From assembly GCF_003611275.1 (NCBI RefSeq), contig NZ_CP020694.1, positions 248,001-312,000 on the forward strand: 64,000 nt of DNA, given 5' to 3'. Each line of letters opens with the position of its first letter. Position 1 is the stretch's first letter. Positions 17,610-26,600 of this stretch are shown piece after piece. Position numbers and translations under genes: made by a program. The notes below the pieces were generated by a model. The model was not told the DNA's origin and did not search any database. It saw nothing but the letters and a program-made list of their open reading frames with translations. The stretch is from Sulfitobacter sp. D7 (GTDB lineage Bacteria > Pseudomonadota > Alphaproteobacteria > Rhodobacterales > Rhodobacteraceae).

Positions 17610-18113
17610 CTAAGTTCCTGTTTGCAGCTGAGGACCGCGCTCCTCACCTAGTTGTGACATCCATTCAGTCAATGCAGTGAAGTCAGCCTGTACTTCGATC
17701 TCTTCATCCTCCCCAGTAAGATGATCGAAGCGGCTAGCATTCACTTCATATGGGGCGAGGACGTCGAGCTCTACATCGAAGCCGTTGATGTGCCACTCTA
17801 GCTGGAGCGTCCCGTCATCACCTGGAACGAGTTGTGGGGCGGGCACATTTGCGCAGAAAAGTCTCTCGATGAGAGCTGCCGCAAATTGCGCACAGGTGAA
17901 TGATACCGGCGCTCCATCATACCCATTCCACCCTCTTGGAAGGGCAGTCAGCTCATTTAAACGGTCTTCTAACTCTTCAAACCAAGGAGAGGTTGGTTGG
18001 GCGACGCGAGCTTTGCGTCCAAACCTGCCAATGGACGATACATTCGAAGTGCCCGCAAAGTAGTTAGGAACCTCATCTTGAAAGGCTGAGCTGGTCAACG
18101 AATTCCGTTTCAT
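17610..18113 (-). CDS. Hypothetical protein, second gene of TIGR04255 cassette
   Basis: A 167-residue acidic, soluble protein of unknown function. The core has LNELTALPRGWNGYDGAPVS followed by an Ala-rich helix, then DDGTLQLEWHINGFDVELDV. A C-terminal acidic stretch (GEDEEIEVQ) precedes the end. Its ATG overlaps the stop of the TIGR04255 gene as TAATG with GGGG nine bases upstream, so the two are translationally coupled. An in-frame ATG at 18128 is less likely. Confidence 0.65.
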   Translation of the reverse strand: MKRNSLTSSAFQDEVPNYFAGTSNVSSIGRFGRKARVAQPTSPWFEELEDRLNELTALPRGWNGYDGAPVSFTCAQFAAALIERLFCANVPAPQLVPGDDGTLQLEWHINGFDVELDVLAPYEVNASRFDHLTGEDEEIEVQADFTALTEWMSQLGEERGPQLQTGT

Positions 18114-18913
18114 TATTTTATGCCCCATATTTCATGTGCAGACTGACTAGTAAGTTCTTCAAATCTCGTAACTATCTTTTCACGACCACCCGCGATAAAA
18201 TCATCTACAGAAGAGATGTCTCGCCCTGCGGGTTTACCTTTATAGGTTAGCGAAAATCGAAATGCTCTTCTCTTCCCGTCTGGAGTAAAAACCGATTGGA
18301 TCTCATACTTCAATCTAGCAAACGGTCTATCGTGTTCGTCCCTTATTACTTCACTGAAGCTAGTGTTAATACCCTCCACTTCAAAGTGAGTGTCGTTCCA
18401 GAAGCTGAACCACTTCGATGGGTGAGAGAAGTCTTCGACTGGAATGATATTAATATAGGCTACTTCAGCTTGGTTTACATCGGTCGAGTGTCCGAAGCTC
18501 TTTTCAAGGTGGGAAAACAGCTTGGTTAGATTTTTGCTGAAAGAGTCTGCGATACCTTCAAATCTCGGATAGGTTCCTTGAGAGTTCTGACGCCGCCAAT
18601 TCGTAATCATTCGGTCTGGCTGGAATTGAAGTATGTGGTTGCCGTCTTCAGAGATGAACCAAAGTCGGCTTCCGACTGGCGGCTGCCCAAAATGAAACTT
18701 TGGGCCTTGGTCGGAGTTGGGGCCGCCGAATGTTTCGAAGTGTGTATCAAGAACTGGCTGTTCCTCGACAGAAGGGAACTCACCTCGGAACAACTCCCAA
18801 AGATCTTTAGAGTGTACGGCAAGATATCCGGGTACAGGGGTAAACTGTACACCCAAGACCACTTCATCAAGCGGAGGGTCGGAAAAGTCTGGAAGGTGTT
18901 CTGGTCGTGTCAT
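18113..18913 (-). CDS. TIGR04255-family protein
   Basis: A 266-residue protein matching the sporadically distributed TIGR04255 family, whose function is unknown. Supporting pieces are PPLDEVVLGVQF near the N terminus, HILQFQPDRMITNWRRQ (about 97-113) and YPRFEGI. It is the promoter-proximal gene of a minus-strand trio at the right end of the island. The scattered family distribution and island location fit a mobile accessory function such as defence or toxin-antitoxin, but nothing in the sequence proves this. Confidence 0.75.
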   Translation of the reverse strand: MTRPEHLPDFSDPPLDEVVLGVQFTPVPGYLAVHSKDLWELFRGEFPSVEEQPVLDTHFETFGGPNSDQGPKFHFGQPPVGSRLWFISEDGNHILQFQPDRMITNWRRQNSQGTYPRFEGIADSFSKNLTKLFSHLEKSFGHSTDVNQAEVAYINIIPVEDFSHPSKWFSFWNDTHFEVEGINTSFSEVIRDEHDRPFARLKYEIQSVFTPDGKRRAFRFSLTYKGKPAGRDISSVDDFIAGGREKIVTRFEELTSQSAHEIWGIK

Positions 18914-19139
18914 TTTTCTCCCCTAGGAGAATTTGTATCTAAGCAACCTACGGTACTCCAGTCCTTTCTTGGGCCCGGAAGTAAATTTCCTTGACTAATT
19001 TGATTCTCGGTGACGCCAAGGCAGCTAATCTGCTAGGCGATTCTCTATGATTGCGCTGTCCAGCGATGTGACTGGGGTGGTCAGGGAGGTGGTTGGAGGT
19101 CCCCCTGATCCCTAATTTCCGATATATTTCAATTACTTA

Positions 19140-19164
19140 TCGGGGAATATTGGTGCCCAGGAGA
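19140..19164. repeat. Right attachment site (attR)
   Basis: The 25-base copy identical to 9103-9127. It spans the 3' end of the intact tRNA-Leu(CAG) (from 19151) and 11 bases beyond CCA. Island DNA lies to its left and the chromosome to its right. Confidence 0.85.
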
Positions 19165-19236
19165 GGACTCGAACCTCCACACCGTTGCCAGTACTAGCAC
19201 CTGAAGCTAGCGCGTCTACCATTCCGCCACCTGGGC
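19151..19236 (-). tRNA. tRNA-Leu (anticodon CAG)
   Basis: An 86-base class II tRNA on the minus strand. The acceptor GCCCAGG pairs with CCTGGGC, followed by A and an encoded CCA. The anticodon arm CTAGC-TTCAGGT-GCTAG gives anticodon CAG, and a long variable arm and the T arm GGTTCGAGTCC are present. It reads CUG, the main Leu codon in GC-rich genomes. Island integration has kept the gene intact. Confidence 0.96.
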
Positions 19237-19252
19237 ACGTATCGTGTGGGGT

Positions 19253-19281
19253 GCTCTAAGGCTCAGCCGGGTGACTGTCAA
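19253..19281 (-). promoter_or_regulatory. Promoter of tRNA-Leu
   Basis: On the minus strand TTGACA (19281-19276) and TAGAGC (19258-19253) are 17 bases apart. The -10 box lies 16 bases before the mature 5' end, allowing a short leader removed by RNase P. Confidence 0.55.
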
Positions 19282-19404
19282 TCGCAATTTGAGCGAAATC
19301 TAGAAAATCCTGCGCGGGGATCGCTACAACCGGGGGTTTGGCCTTGTGACAGCGGCGGCGCACGGGTACATCCTGTCAGAGAATTTATCTACAGGAGCGG
19401 CAGA

Positions 19405-20391
19405 ATGTCTAAGCTGGTCACGATTTATGGCGGTTCGGGGTTTGTCGGACGCTATATCGCGTATCGCATGGCCAGAGCTGGTTGGCGGGTACGGGTGGCG
19501 GTGCGCCACCCCAACGAAGCGCTCTTTGTGCGGACCTATGGTGTGGTTGGCCAAGTCGAACCTGTTTTGTGCAACATTCGCAACGATGGCTCCGTGCGCG
19601 ACGCTCTGCGTGGGGCGGACGCGGTCGTGAACTGCGTGGGCATTTTGGTTGAGACCGGAAAGAACGGTTTCGACGCGGTGCAATCCGAAGGGGCGGAGCG
19701 TATCGCCCATATGGCCGCAACCGAAGGAGTTGCGCGTTTCGTGCATGTCTCTGCCATCGGCGCGGATATGGAGGCCGAGAGCGACTATGCCCGCACCAAG
19801 GGCGAGGGCGAGGCCGCCATTCTCAAACATATGCCTGAGGCCGTGATTCTGCGCCCCTCGATCATGTTTGGCCCCGAGGATGAGTTCTTTAACCGCTTTG
19901 CGGGCATGACCCGCACCGGCCCGATCCTACCGGTCGCCGGTGCCTCTACCCGGTTCCAGCCGGTCTTTGTCGATGACGTTGCCAAAGCGGCCGAAAAGGC
20001 TCTGGAGGGGCAGGCCCCCGCGGGTGTCTATGAGCTTGGTGGCCCTGATGTGGATACTTTCCGCGGCCTGATGCAGCGTATGCTTGAGGTGATTCACCGT
20101 CGGCGTTTGGTGCTCAACATGCCGTGGTTCTTAGCCAAGATCGTCGCCTTTGGGTTCGACATGGTGCAGGCCGCGACCTTTGGTCTTTTCACCAACAAGA
20201 TGCTGACCCGCGATCAGGTCAAAAACCTGCGCAATGACAACGTTGTGGCAGAAGGGGCGCGCGGCTTTACCGAGCTTGGCATCACCCCCACCGCGATGGA
20301 CGCGGTGCTGCCCGACTATCTCTGGCGGTTCCGACCCTCGGGGCAATATGACGCCATCAAAGCATCGGCACGTAACCTGCGGCAGGGATAA
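19405..20391 (+). CDS. NDUFA9-like NAD(P)-binding protein (extended SDR)
   Basis: A 328-residue atypical short-chain dehydrogenase related to the complex I NDUFA9 accessory subunit. The N-terminal Rossmann motif is [19 protein letters not shown]. The canonical YxxxK active site is replaced ([11 protein letters not shown]), typical of this atypical group. AGGAG precedes the ATG at 19405. The stop overlaps the uppP start (TAATG). The pairing with uppP recurs in Rhodobacterales as far as I recall. Whether it assembles with NADH dehydrogenase here is inference. Confidence 0.8.
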   Translation: MSKLVTIYGGSGFVGRYIAYRMARAGWRVRVAVRHPNEALFVRTYGVVGQVEPVLCNIRNDGSVRDALRGADAVVNCVGILVETGKNGFDAVQSEGAERIAHMAATEGVARFVHVSAIGADMEAESDYARTKGEGEAAILKHMPEAVILRPSIMFGPEDEFFNRFAGMTRTGPILPVAGASTRFQPVFVDDVAKAAEKALEGQAPAGVYELGGPDVDTFRGLMQRMLEVIHRRRLVLNMPWFLAKIVAFGFDMVQAATFGLFTNKMLTRDQVKNLRNDNVVAEGARGFTELGITPTAMDAVLPDYLWRFRPSGQYDAIKASARNLRQG

Positions 20392-21197
20392 TGGAACAGT
20401 CGACCACTCTGATCGCCGCCTTTCTGGGTTTGCTGGAGGGGCTGACAGAGTTCATCCCCGTATCTTCGACCGGGCATCTTCTGTTGGCCGGTCACTTCTT
20501 GGGCTTTGAGAGCGCCGGGCGGACCTTTGAAGTCGTGATCCAATTGGGCGCGGTGCTGGCGATCCTGACGGTTTATTCCGCACGGCTTTGGGCGGTATTC
20601 TCGGCCGCGCCGCATGATCCGCAGGCGCGGCGGTTTATCTGGTCGGTGCTTCTGGCCTTTCTGCCTGCGGTGTTCATCGGGGTTTTGGCCCATGATTTCA
20701 TCAAGACGGTCCTGTTCGAAACACCTTTGCTGATCGCCATCATGTTGGTGCTGGGCGGGGTGGTGCTGTTGATCGTGGATCGCATCGCACCTGCGCCGAC
20801 CTATTCCGACGCGACCAAATTCCCCCTTTCCATGGCGTTCAAGATCGGCGTGATCCAATGTCTTGCCATGGTGCCGGGCACCTCGCGGTCGGGGGCGACG
20901 ATCGTTGGCGCCCTGTTGCTGGGGGCCAGCAAGCGCGCCGCGGCGGAATTCTCGTTCTTTTTGTCGATGCCGACGATGGCGGGCGCCTTTGCCTATGACA
21001 TCTACAAGAACCGCGACGTGCTGGATGCCTCTGCCATGGGCGAGATCGCCGTGGGCTTTGTCATGGCCTTTATCTCTGCCGTCTTCGTGGTGCGTTGGGT
21101 GCTCGATTACATCAGCCGCTATGGCTACGCGCTTTTTGGGTGGTGGCGAATCCTTGTGGGTGGTGTCGTGATCATCGCGCTTTGGGCGGGGTTTTGA
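20391..21197 (+). CDS. uppP: Undecaprenyl-diphosphatase UppP (BacA)
   Basis: Integral membrane phosphatase that recycles undecaprenyl pyrophosphate to the lipid carrier for peptidoglycan and exopolysaccharide synthesis. 268 residues, normal for the family, with about eight helices. The active-site motifs are [15 protein letters not shown] (Glu16, Glu20, His29) and PGTSRSGAT (about 165-173). Translation is coupled to the upstream gene. Two hairpins without T runs follow (around 21203-21222 and 21243-21263). Confidence 0.95.
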   Translation: MEQSTTLIAAFLGLLEGLTEFIPVSSTGHLLLAGHFLGFESAGRTFEVVIQLGAVLAILTVYSARLWAVFSAAPHDPQARRFIWSVLLAFLPAVFIGVLAHDFIKTVLFETPLLIAIMLVLGGVVLLIVDRIAPAPTYSDATKFPLSMAFKIGVIQCLAMVPGTSRSGATIVGALLLGASKRAAAEFSFFLSMPTMAGAFAYDIYKNRDVLDASAMGEIAVGFVMAFISAVFVVRWVLDYISRYGYALFGWWRILVGGVVIIALWAGF

Positions 21198-21356
21198 TAG
21201 TTAGGTCCGCATCGGACCCTAAATGACGCATAAAAATGACCTCCGGGCGTTCCATTTGCCCGGAAAGAGGTAAATAGGTCAGCACTGCTGTCTTTTATTT
21301 ACTTGGGCGCTCTCGTATACGAGCCTTCTGACGGAATTTGTCGAAGGAACGGGTAT

Positions 21357-22790
21357 ATGGCGAAGCAGGTCATGCTAAAATTTACAGACGTTGCGCGGGA
21401 TATGCCCGAAAAACGCCCGCCTGATTTGCGCCGGACGGATTTCGACGAAATTTATGCCGAATATGCGGATGCGAAAGCGGCTGAACAGTCCAGCCGGTGC
21501 AGCCAATGCGGCGTGCCCTACTGCCAGACCCATTGCCCTTTGCACAATAACATCCCCGACTGGCTCCGCCTGACTGCAGAAGGGCGTCTGCAAGAGGCCT
21601 ATGAGATCAGTCAGGCGACCAATACCTTCCCCGAGATCTGTGGCCGCATCTGCCCGCAGGACCGCCTGTGCGAAGGCAACTGCGTGATCGAGCAGTCGGG
21701 CCATGGCACCGTCACCATCGGCTCGATCGAGAAATACATCACCGACACCGCATGGGAGCAGGGCTGGGTCAAACCCGCCGCCCCGCGCGAAGAGCGCGCT
21801 GAAAGCGTTGGCATCATCGGTGCCGGCCCCGGCGGTCTGGCAGCGGCGGACATGCTGCGCCGCGCGGGCGTGCAGGTCACCATCTATGACCGCTACGACC
21901 GTGCGGGCGGCTTGCTGACCTATGGCATCCCCGGCTTCAAGCTTGAGAAAGACGTGGTCGAGCGCCGCAATGCGCAGCTTGCCGAAGGTGGCGTGACCTT
22001 TGAATTGAACTGCGATGTGGGCGTCGACCTTAGCTTTGGCGCGATCCGGGGCAAACATGACGCGGTGATCATCGCCACCGGCGTTTACAAAACGCGCGAG
22101 ATCGAAGCCCCCGGTGTGGGTGGTTTCGGCGTGGAGCGGGCGATCGACTTCCTCACCGCCTCCAACCGCAAAAGCTTTGGCGACTCGGTCGATGAATTCG
22201 AAAGCGGTCGCCTGAACGCTGCGGGCAAGAAAGTCGTCGTGATCGGCGGTGGCGACACCGCGATGGACTGCGTGCGCACCTCGATCCGCCAAGGCGCGGA
22301 GAGCGTCAAATGTCTCTACCGTCGGGACCGGGCCAATATGCCGGGCAGCCAACGCGAAGTGCAAAACGCCGAGGAAGAAGGCGTGATATTTGAATGGCTG
22401 AGCGCGCCCAAGGGCTTTGTCGGCGATCCGGTGACCGGGGTCATGGTGCAAAAGATGCGCCTCGGCGCGCCGGATGTCACTGGCCGTCAGGCCCCCGAGG
22501 TGATCGAAGGCGCGGACTACGTCGAAGACGCCGACCTCGTCATCATGGCGCTTGGGTTCGAGCCAGAAGACCTGCCGACCCTTTGGAACGAACCGGAGTT
22601 GCCGGTGAACCGCTGGGGCACGATCAAAGCCGATTACGTCACCGGGGCAACGGCGCTTGATGGCGTCTATGCTGTGGGCGACATCGTGCGCGGGGCGAGC
22701 CTTGTGGTCTGGGCCATCAAGGATGGCCGCGACTGCGCGCAGGCAATCCTTGATGATTTCAACGGGGCGCAGCGCATCGCTGCGGAATGA
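21357..22790 (+). CDS. gltD: Glutamate synthase (NADPH) small subunit
   Basis: Supplies electrons from NADPH through FAD and 4Fe-4S clusters to the large subunit for glutamate formation. The 477-residue protein has N-terminal cluster cysteines (C48, C51, C56, C60, then the CGRICPQDRLCEGNC group). FAD motif GIIGAGPGGLAAADMLRRAG and NADPH motif VVIGGGDTAMDC follow, and the C terminus has YAVGDIVRGASLVV. The ATG at 21357 follows GAAGGAAC. A 12-bp palindrome CTCGTATACGAG lies upstream at 21312-21323. gltB is separated from it by two GFA genes. Confidence 0.93.
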   Translation: MAKQVMLKFTDVARDMPEKRPPDLRRTDFDEIYAEYADAKAAEQSSRCSQCGVPYCQTHCPLHNNIPDWLRLTAEGRLQEAYEISQATNTFPEICGRICPQDRLCEGNCVIEQSGHGTVTIGSIEKYITDTAWEQGWVKPAAPREERAESVGIIGAGPGGLAAADMLRRAGVQVTIYDRYDRAGGLLTYGIPGFKLEKDVVERRNAQLAEGGVTFELNCDVGVDLSFGAIRGKHDAVIIATGVYKTREIEAPGVGGFGVERAIDFLTASNRKSFGDSVDEFESGRLNAAGKKVVVIGGGDTAMDCVRTSIRQGAESVKCLYRRDRANMPGSQREVQNAEEEGVIFEWLSAPKGFVGDPVTGVMVQKMRLGAPDVTGRQAPEVIEGADYVEDADLVIMALGFEPEDLPTLWNEPELPVNRWGTIKADYVTGATALDGVYAVGDIVRGASLVVWAIKDGRDCAQAILDDFNGAQRIAAE

Positions 22791-22791
22791 G

Positions 22792-23265
22792 ATGAGTGCT
22801 GGTGCAGCCATCAAAGCGGACAACGCCATGGGGGGTGAAGCACACCACGGCCACTGTCTGTGCGGCGCGGTCACGGTGGATGTGACCGGGCCGTTGGCTG
22901 CGATTTCGGCCTGTCATTGTGACCTCTGCACCCGGTGGAGCGGCTCTGTCCAGATGGGGATCGAAGTGCCACGCGCGCGGGTTTCCTACAAGGGGCCGAT
23001 CCGGACCTATGCCTCATCCTCCTTTGCCGAGCGGGCGTGGTGCGAGACCTGCGGCACGGCGGTTTGGTTCGCAGATACGGAAGGCGAGAACGCGGAGCTG
23101 CTGGAACTGGCTCCGGGGCTCTTCGACGGGTTTGGCGGGGCAAAGCTGGCGCGCGTGGTCTATGCCGACCGCGCCCCAAGCAACTTTGCCTTGGCCGGGG
23201 AACTGGAGCGGGTGAGCAAAGCCGATTACGGGGCCCGCGCCCTGCATGTGGAGGACAAGCGATGA
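22792..23265 (+). CDS. GFA-family zinc-binding protein 1
   Basis: A 157-residue member of the GFA (glutathione-dependent formaldehyde-activating enzyme-like) family. The family zinc ligands are all visible: HCLCGAV, CHCDLC and CETCG. A gene starting one base after the gltD stop implies cotranscription. The family name derives from an enzyme whose activity has been questioned, so no reaction is assigned. It is paralogous to the next gene. Confidence 0.82.
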   Translation: MSAGAAIKADNAMGGEAHHGHCLCGAVTVDVTGPLAAISACHCDLCTRWSGSVQMGIEVPRARVSYKGPIRTYASSSFAERAWCETCGTAVWFADTEGENAELLELAPGLFDGFGGAKLARVVYADRAPSNFALAGELERVSKADYGARALHVEDKR

Positions 23266-23696
23266 GCCTTTTGAGCGGTCATTGCCTTTGCGGGGCGGTC
23301 ACGGTCAGCTTTGAGCCGTTGAAAGACGCGCTTGGTGCCTGCCACTGCGAGATGTGCCGCCGTTGGACCGGCAGTGCGTTCCTTGAGATTGACGCGAAAC
23401 CGGGCAGCCTGACCTATGACGGCCCGGTGAAATCCTATGCCTCTTCGGACTGGGCTGAGCGGGCATGGTGCGACAGTTGCGGCAGCACGCTTTGGTATCA
23501 CCTCACGCTGCCGGGGCATGACTATTACTCACTCTCTGCCGGATTGGTGGAGAATGCGGGCGGCCTGCCGCTCAAGACCGAGATTTACATAGATGTGAAG
23601 CCCGACGGCTATGCCTTTGCCGGGGACCACGAGATCAAAACCAAGGCCGAAGTCGAAGCAGGATTTGCGGCGTTTGTGGAAGGAACCAAGCCATGA
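23262..23696 (+). CDS. GFA-family zinc-binding protein 2
   Basis: A 144-residue paralogue of the preceding protein with the same cysteine pattern: HCLCGAV, CHCEMCRRWTG and CDSCGSTLW. The ATG overlaps the stop of GFA 1 (ATGA) and its own stop overlaps the gltB start, so it is wedged into the glutamate synthase operon by tight coupling. No catalytic function can be inferred. A link to nitrogen assimilation is suggested only by position. Confidence 0.82.
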   Translation: MSLLSGHCLCGAVTVSFEPLKDALGACHCEMCRRWTGSAFLEIDAKPGSLTYDGPVKSYASSDWAERAWCDSCGSTLWYHLTLPGHDYYSLSAGLVENAGGLPLKTEIYIDVKPDGYAFAGDHEIKTKAEVEAGFAAFVEGTKP

Positions 23697-26600
23697 CCAA
23701 ATATGATGACGCCTGGGTGGCCCGCGAAGAAGCCAAACGCGCGATGATGGCCGATAAGGGCATGTATAGTTTCGAGGAAGAGCATTCTTCCTGCGGCGTG
23801 GGCCTTGTGGTCAACATCAACGGTGAGAAGACCCGCGAGGTCGTGCTGAACGGGATCAACGCGCTCAAGGCGATCTGGCACCGCGGCGCGGTTGACGCAG
23901 ATGGGATGACCGGCGATGGCGCGGGCATCCACGTGCAGATCCCTGTGCCCTTCTTTTATGAGCAGGTCCGCCGCACCGGCCACACCCCGCGCGAGGACGA
24001 GTTGATCGCCGTGGGCCAAGTCTTCCTGCCGCGCACCAACTTTGCCGCGCAAGAAACCTGCCGGACCATCGTGGAGACCGAAGTGCTCCGCATGGGCTAT
24101 TACATCTACGGCTGGCGGCATGTGCCGGTGGACATCTCCGTGTTGGGCGAAAAGGCCAATGCGACCCGGCCCGAGATTGAGCAGATCCTGATTTCCAACG
24201 CCAAAGGTGTCGACGAAGAGACCTTTGAGCGTGAGCTTTATGTCATCCGCCGCCGCATCGAGAAAGCCGCCATCGCCGCGCAGGTGCCGCAGATGTACAT
24301 CGCCTCGATGTCCTGCCGCAGCATCATCTACAAGGGCATGATGCTGGCCGAACAGGTGGCCGAATTCTATCCCGACCTGAAAGACGACAAGTTCATCAGC
24401 GCCTTCGCGATCTATCACCAGCGTTACTCCACCAACACCTTCCCGCAGTGGTGGCTGGCGCAGCCCTTCCGCATGTTGGCCCATAACGGTGAGATCAACA
24501 CCCTCAAGGGCAACATGAACTGGATGAAGAGCCATGAGATCCGTATGGCCTCTGCCACCTTTGGTGACATGGCCGAGGACATCAAACCGATCGTGGCCTC
24601 GGGGTCCAGCGACTCTGCCGCACTGGATTCCGTGTTCGAGGTGCTGGTCCGCGCGGGCCGCTCCGCGCCGATGGCTAAGACGATGCTGGTGCCGGAATCG
24701 TGGTCGAAACAGGCGGTGGAACTGCCTCAAGCATGGCGCGACATGTATTCCTACTGCAACTCCGTGATGGAGCCGTGGGACGGCCCCGCCGCATTGGCGA
24801 TGACCGATGGCCGCTGGGTTTGCGCCGGGCTTGACCGGAACGGCCTGCGCCCGATGCGCTATGTGGAAACCTCCGACGGCATGTTGATCGCCGGGTCCGA
24901 GGCCGGGATGGTGCCACTGGACGAGGCGCGGGTCGTGCGCAAAGGCGCGCTTGGCCCCGGGCAGATCATCGCGGTCGATATGGAAGAGGGCAAACTCTTC
25001 AACGATACCGAGATCAAGAACAAGCTCGCGTCGAACCAGCCCTTCGGCGAATGGGTCGGCAAGATCACCGAGATGGATGATGTCCTTGGCCGCGTCACCG
25101 AAAAGCCGCTGTTTGACGGGGCCGAACTGCGCCGCCGTCAGGTGGCTGCGGGCTATACCATCGAAGAGTTGGAACAGATCCTCGCGCCCATGGCCGAGGA
25201 CGGGAAAGAGACGCTGGCCTCAATGGGCGATGACACGCCCTCGGCGGTCTTGAGCGGCCAGTACCGCCCGCTGAGCCACTTCTTCCGTCAAAACTTTAGC
25301 CAGGTTACCAACCCGCCGATCGATTCCTTGCGCGAATTCCGGGTGATGAGCCTCAAGACGCGCTTCGGCAACCTCAAGAACGTGCTCGACGAAGACAGCT
25401 CCCAGACCGAGATCCTCGTGCTCGACAGTCCCTTCGTCGGCAATGCGCAATTCGAAGAACTGATGGCGCAGTTCAAGGTGCATACCGTCTCCATCGACTG
25501 CACATTTGAGGCGGGCAACGGCAATCTCAGCGCCGGGCTGGCGCGGATTCGGGCCGAGGCGGAAGACGCCGTGCGCTCTGGCGCGGGCCATCTGGTGCTG
25601 ACCGATCAGCACAGCGGGGCCGACCGGGTCGCGATGCCGATGATCCTTGCGACCAGCGCGGTGCACAGTCACCTCGTGCGCAAGGGTCTGCGGACCTTTA
25701 CCTCGCTCAACGTGCGCTCGGCGGAATGTGTCGATCCGCATTACTTTGCGGTGTTGGTCGGCTGCGGCGCGACCGTGGTGAACGCCTATCTGGCCGAAGA
25801 TTCCTTGGCCGACCGGATCGAGCGCGGGCTCTTGGACATGACTCTGACGCAGGCGGTGCAGAAATACCGTGAGGCGATTGACCAAGGTTTGCTCAAGATC
25901 ATGGCGAAGATGGGGATTTCCGTGATCTCGTCTTATCGCGGCGGCCTGAACTTCGAGGCCGTGGGCCTTTCGCGCGCCATGTGCGCCGAGTATTTCCCCG
26001 GCATGACCAGCCGCATCTCCGGCATCGGTGTCGTCGGCATTCAGCGCAAGGCCGAAGAGGTCCACGCCAAGGGCTGGCAGGGCGACGGGGTCGTGATGCC
26101 GATTGGCGGTTTCTACAAGCAGCGCAAGACGGGCGAAAAACACGCTTGGGAGGCGAGCAGCATGCATATGCTGCAAATGGCCTGCAACAAGGCGTCCTAT
26201 CAGATGTGGCAGCAGTATTCGAAAAAGATGCAGAGCAACCCGCCGATCCATCTGCGTGACCTGCTCGACATCAAGCCCAAGGGCACGCCGGTGCCATTGG
26301 AGGAGGTGGAGAGCATCACCTCGATCCGCAAGCGTTTCGTAACGCCGGGCATGTCGCTGGGCGCGCTTTCCCCAGAGGCGCATAAGACGCTGAACGTGGC
26401 GATGAACCGTATTGGCGCGAAATCTGACAGCGGCGAGGGCGGCGAAGATCCGGCGCATTTCGTGCCAGAAAGCAACGGCGACAATCCGTCGGCCAAGATC
26501 AAACAGGTCGCCTCGGGCCGCTTTGGCGTGACGGCGGAGTATCTGAACCAATGCGAAGAGTTGGAGATCAAGGTCGCACAGGGTGCCAAGCCCGGTGAGG

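Larger units (their letters stand above)
9103..19164. mobile_element. Integrated genomic island in tRNA-Leu(CAG), about 10 kb
   Basis: The island is bounded by perfect 25-bp direct repeats at the 3' end of a tRNA gene and carries a tyrosine integrase just inside the left end. Base composition is visibly more AT-rich than the flanking core genes, outside the IS66 segment. Cargo in order: integrase, unknown 236-residue protein, AlpA-like regulator and a 100-residue partner, a reverse transcriptase split by an IS66-based insertion, and a TIGR04255-led three-gene cassette on the minus strand. No conjugation, replication or phage structural gene is seen, so it probably depends on helper functions to move. 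Confidence 0.88.
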
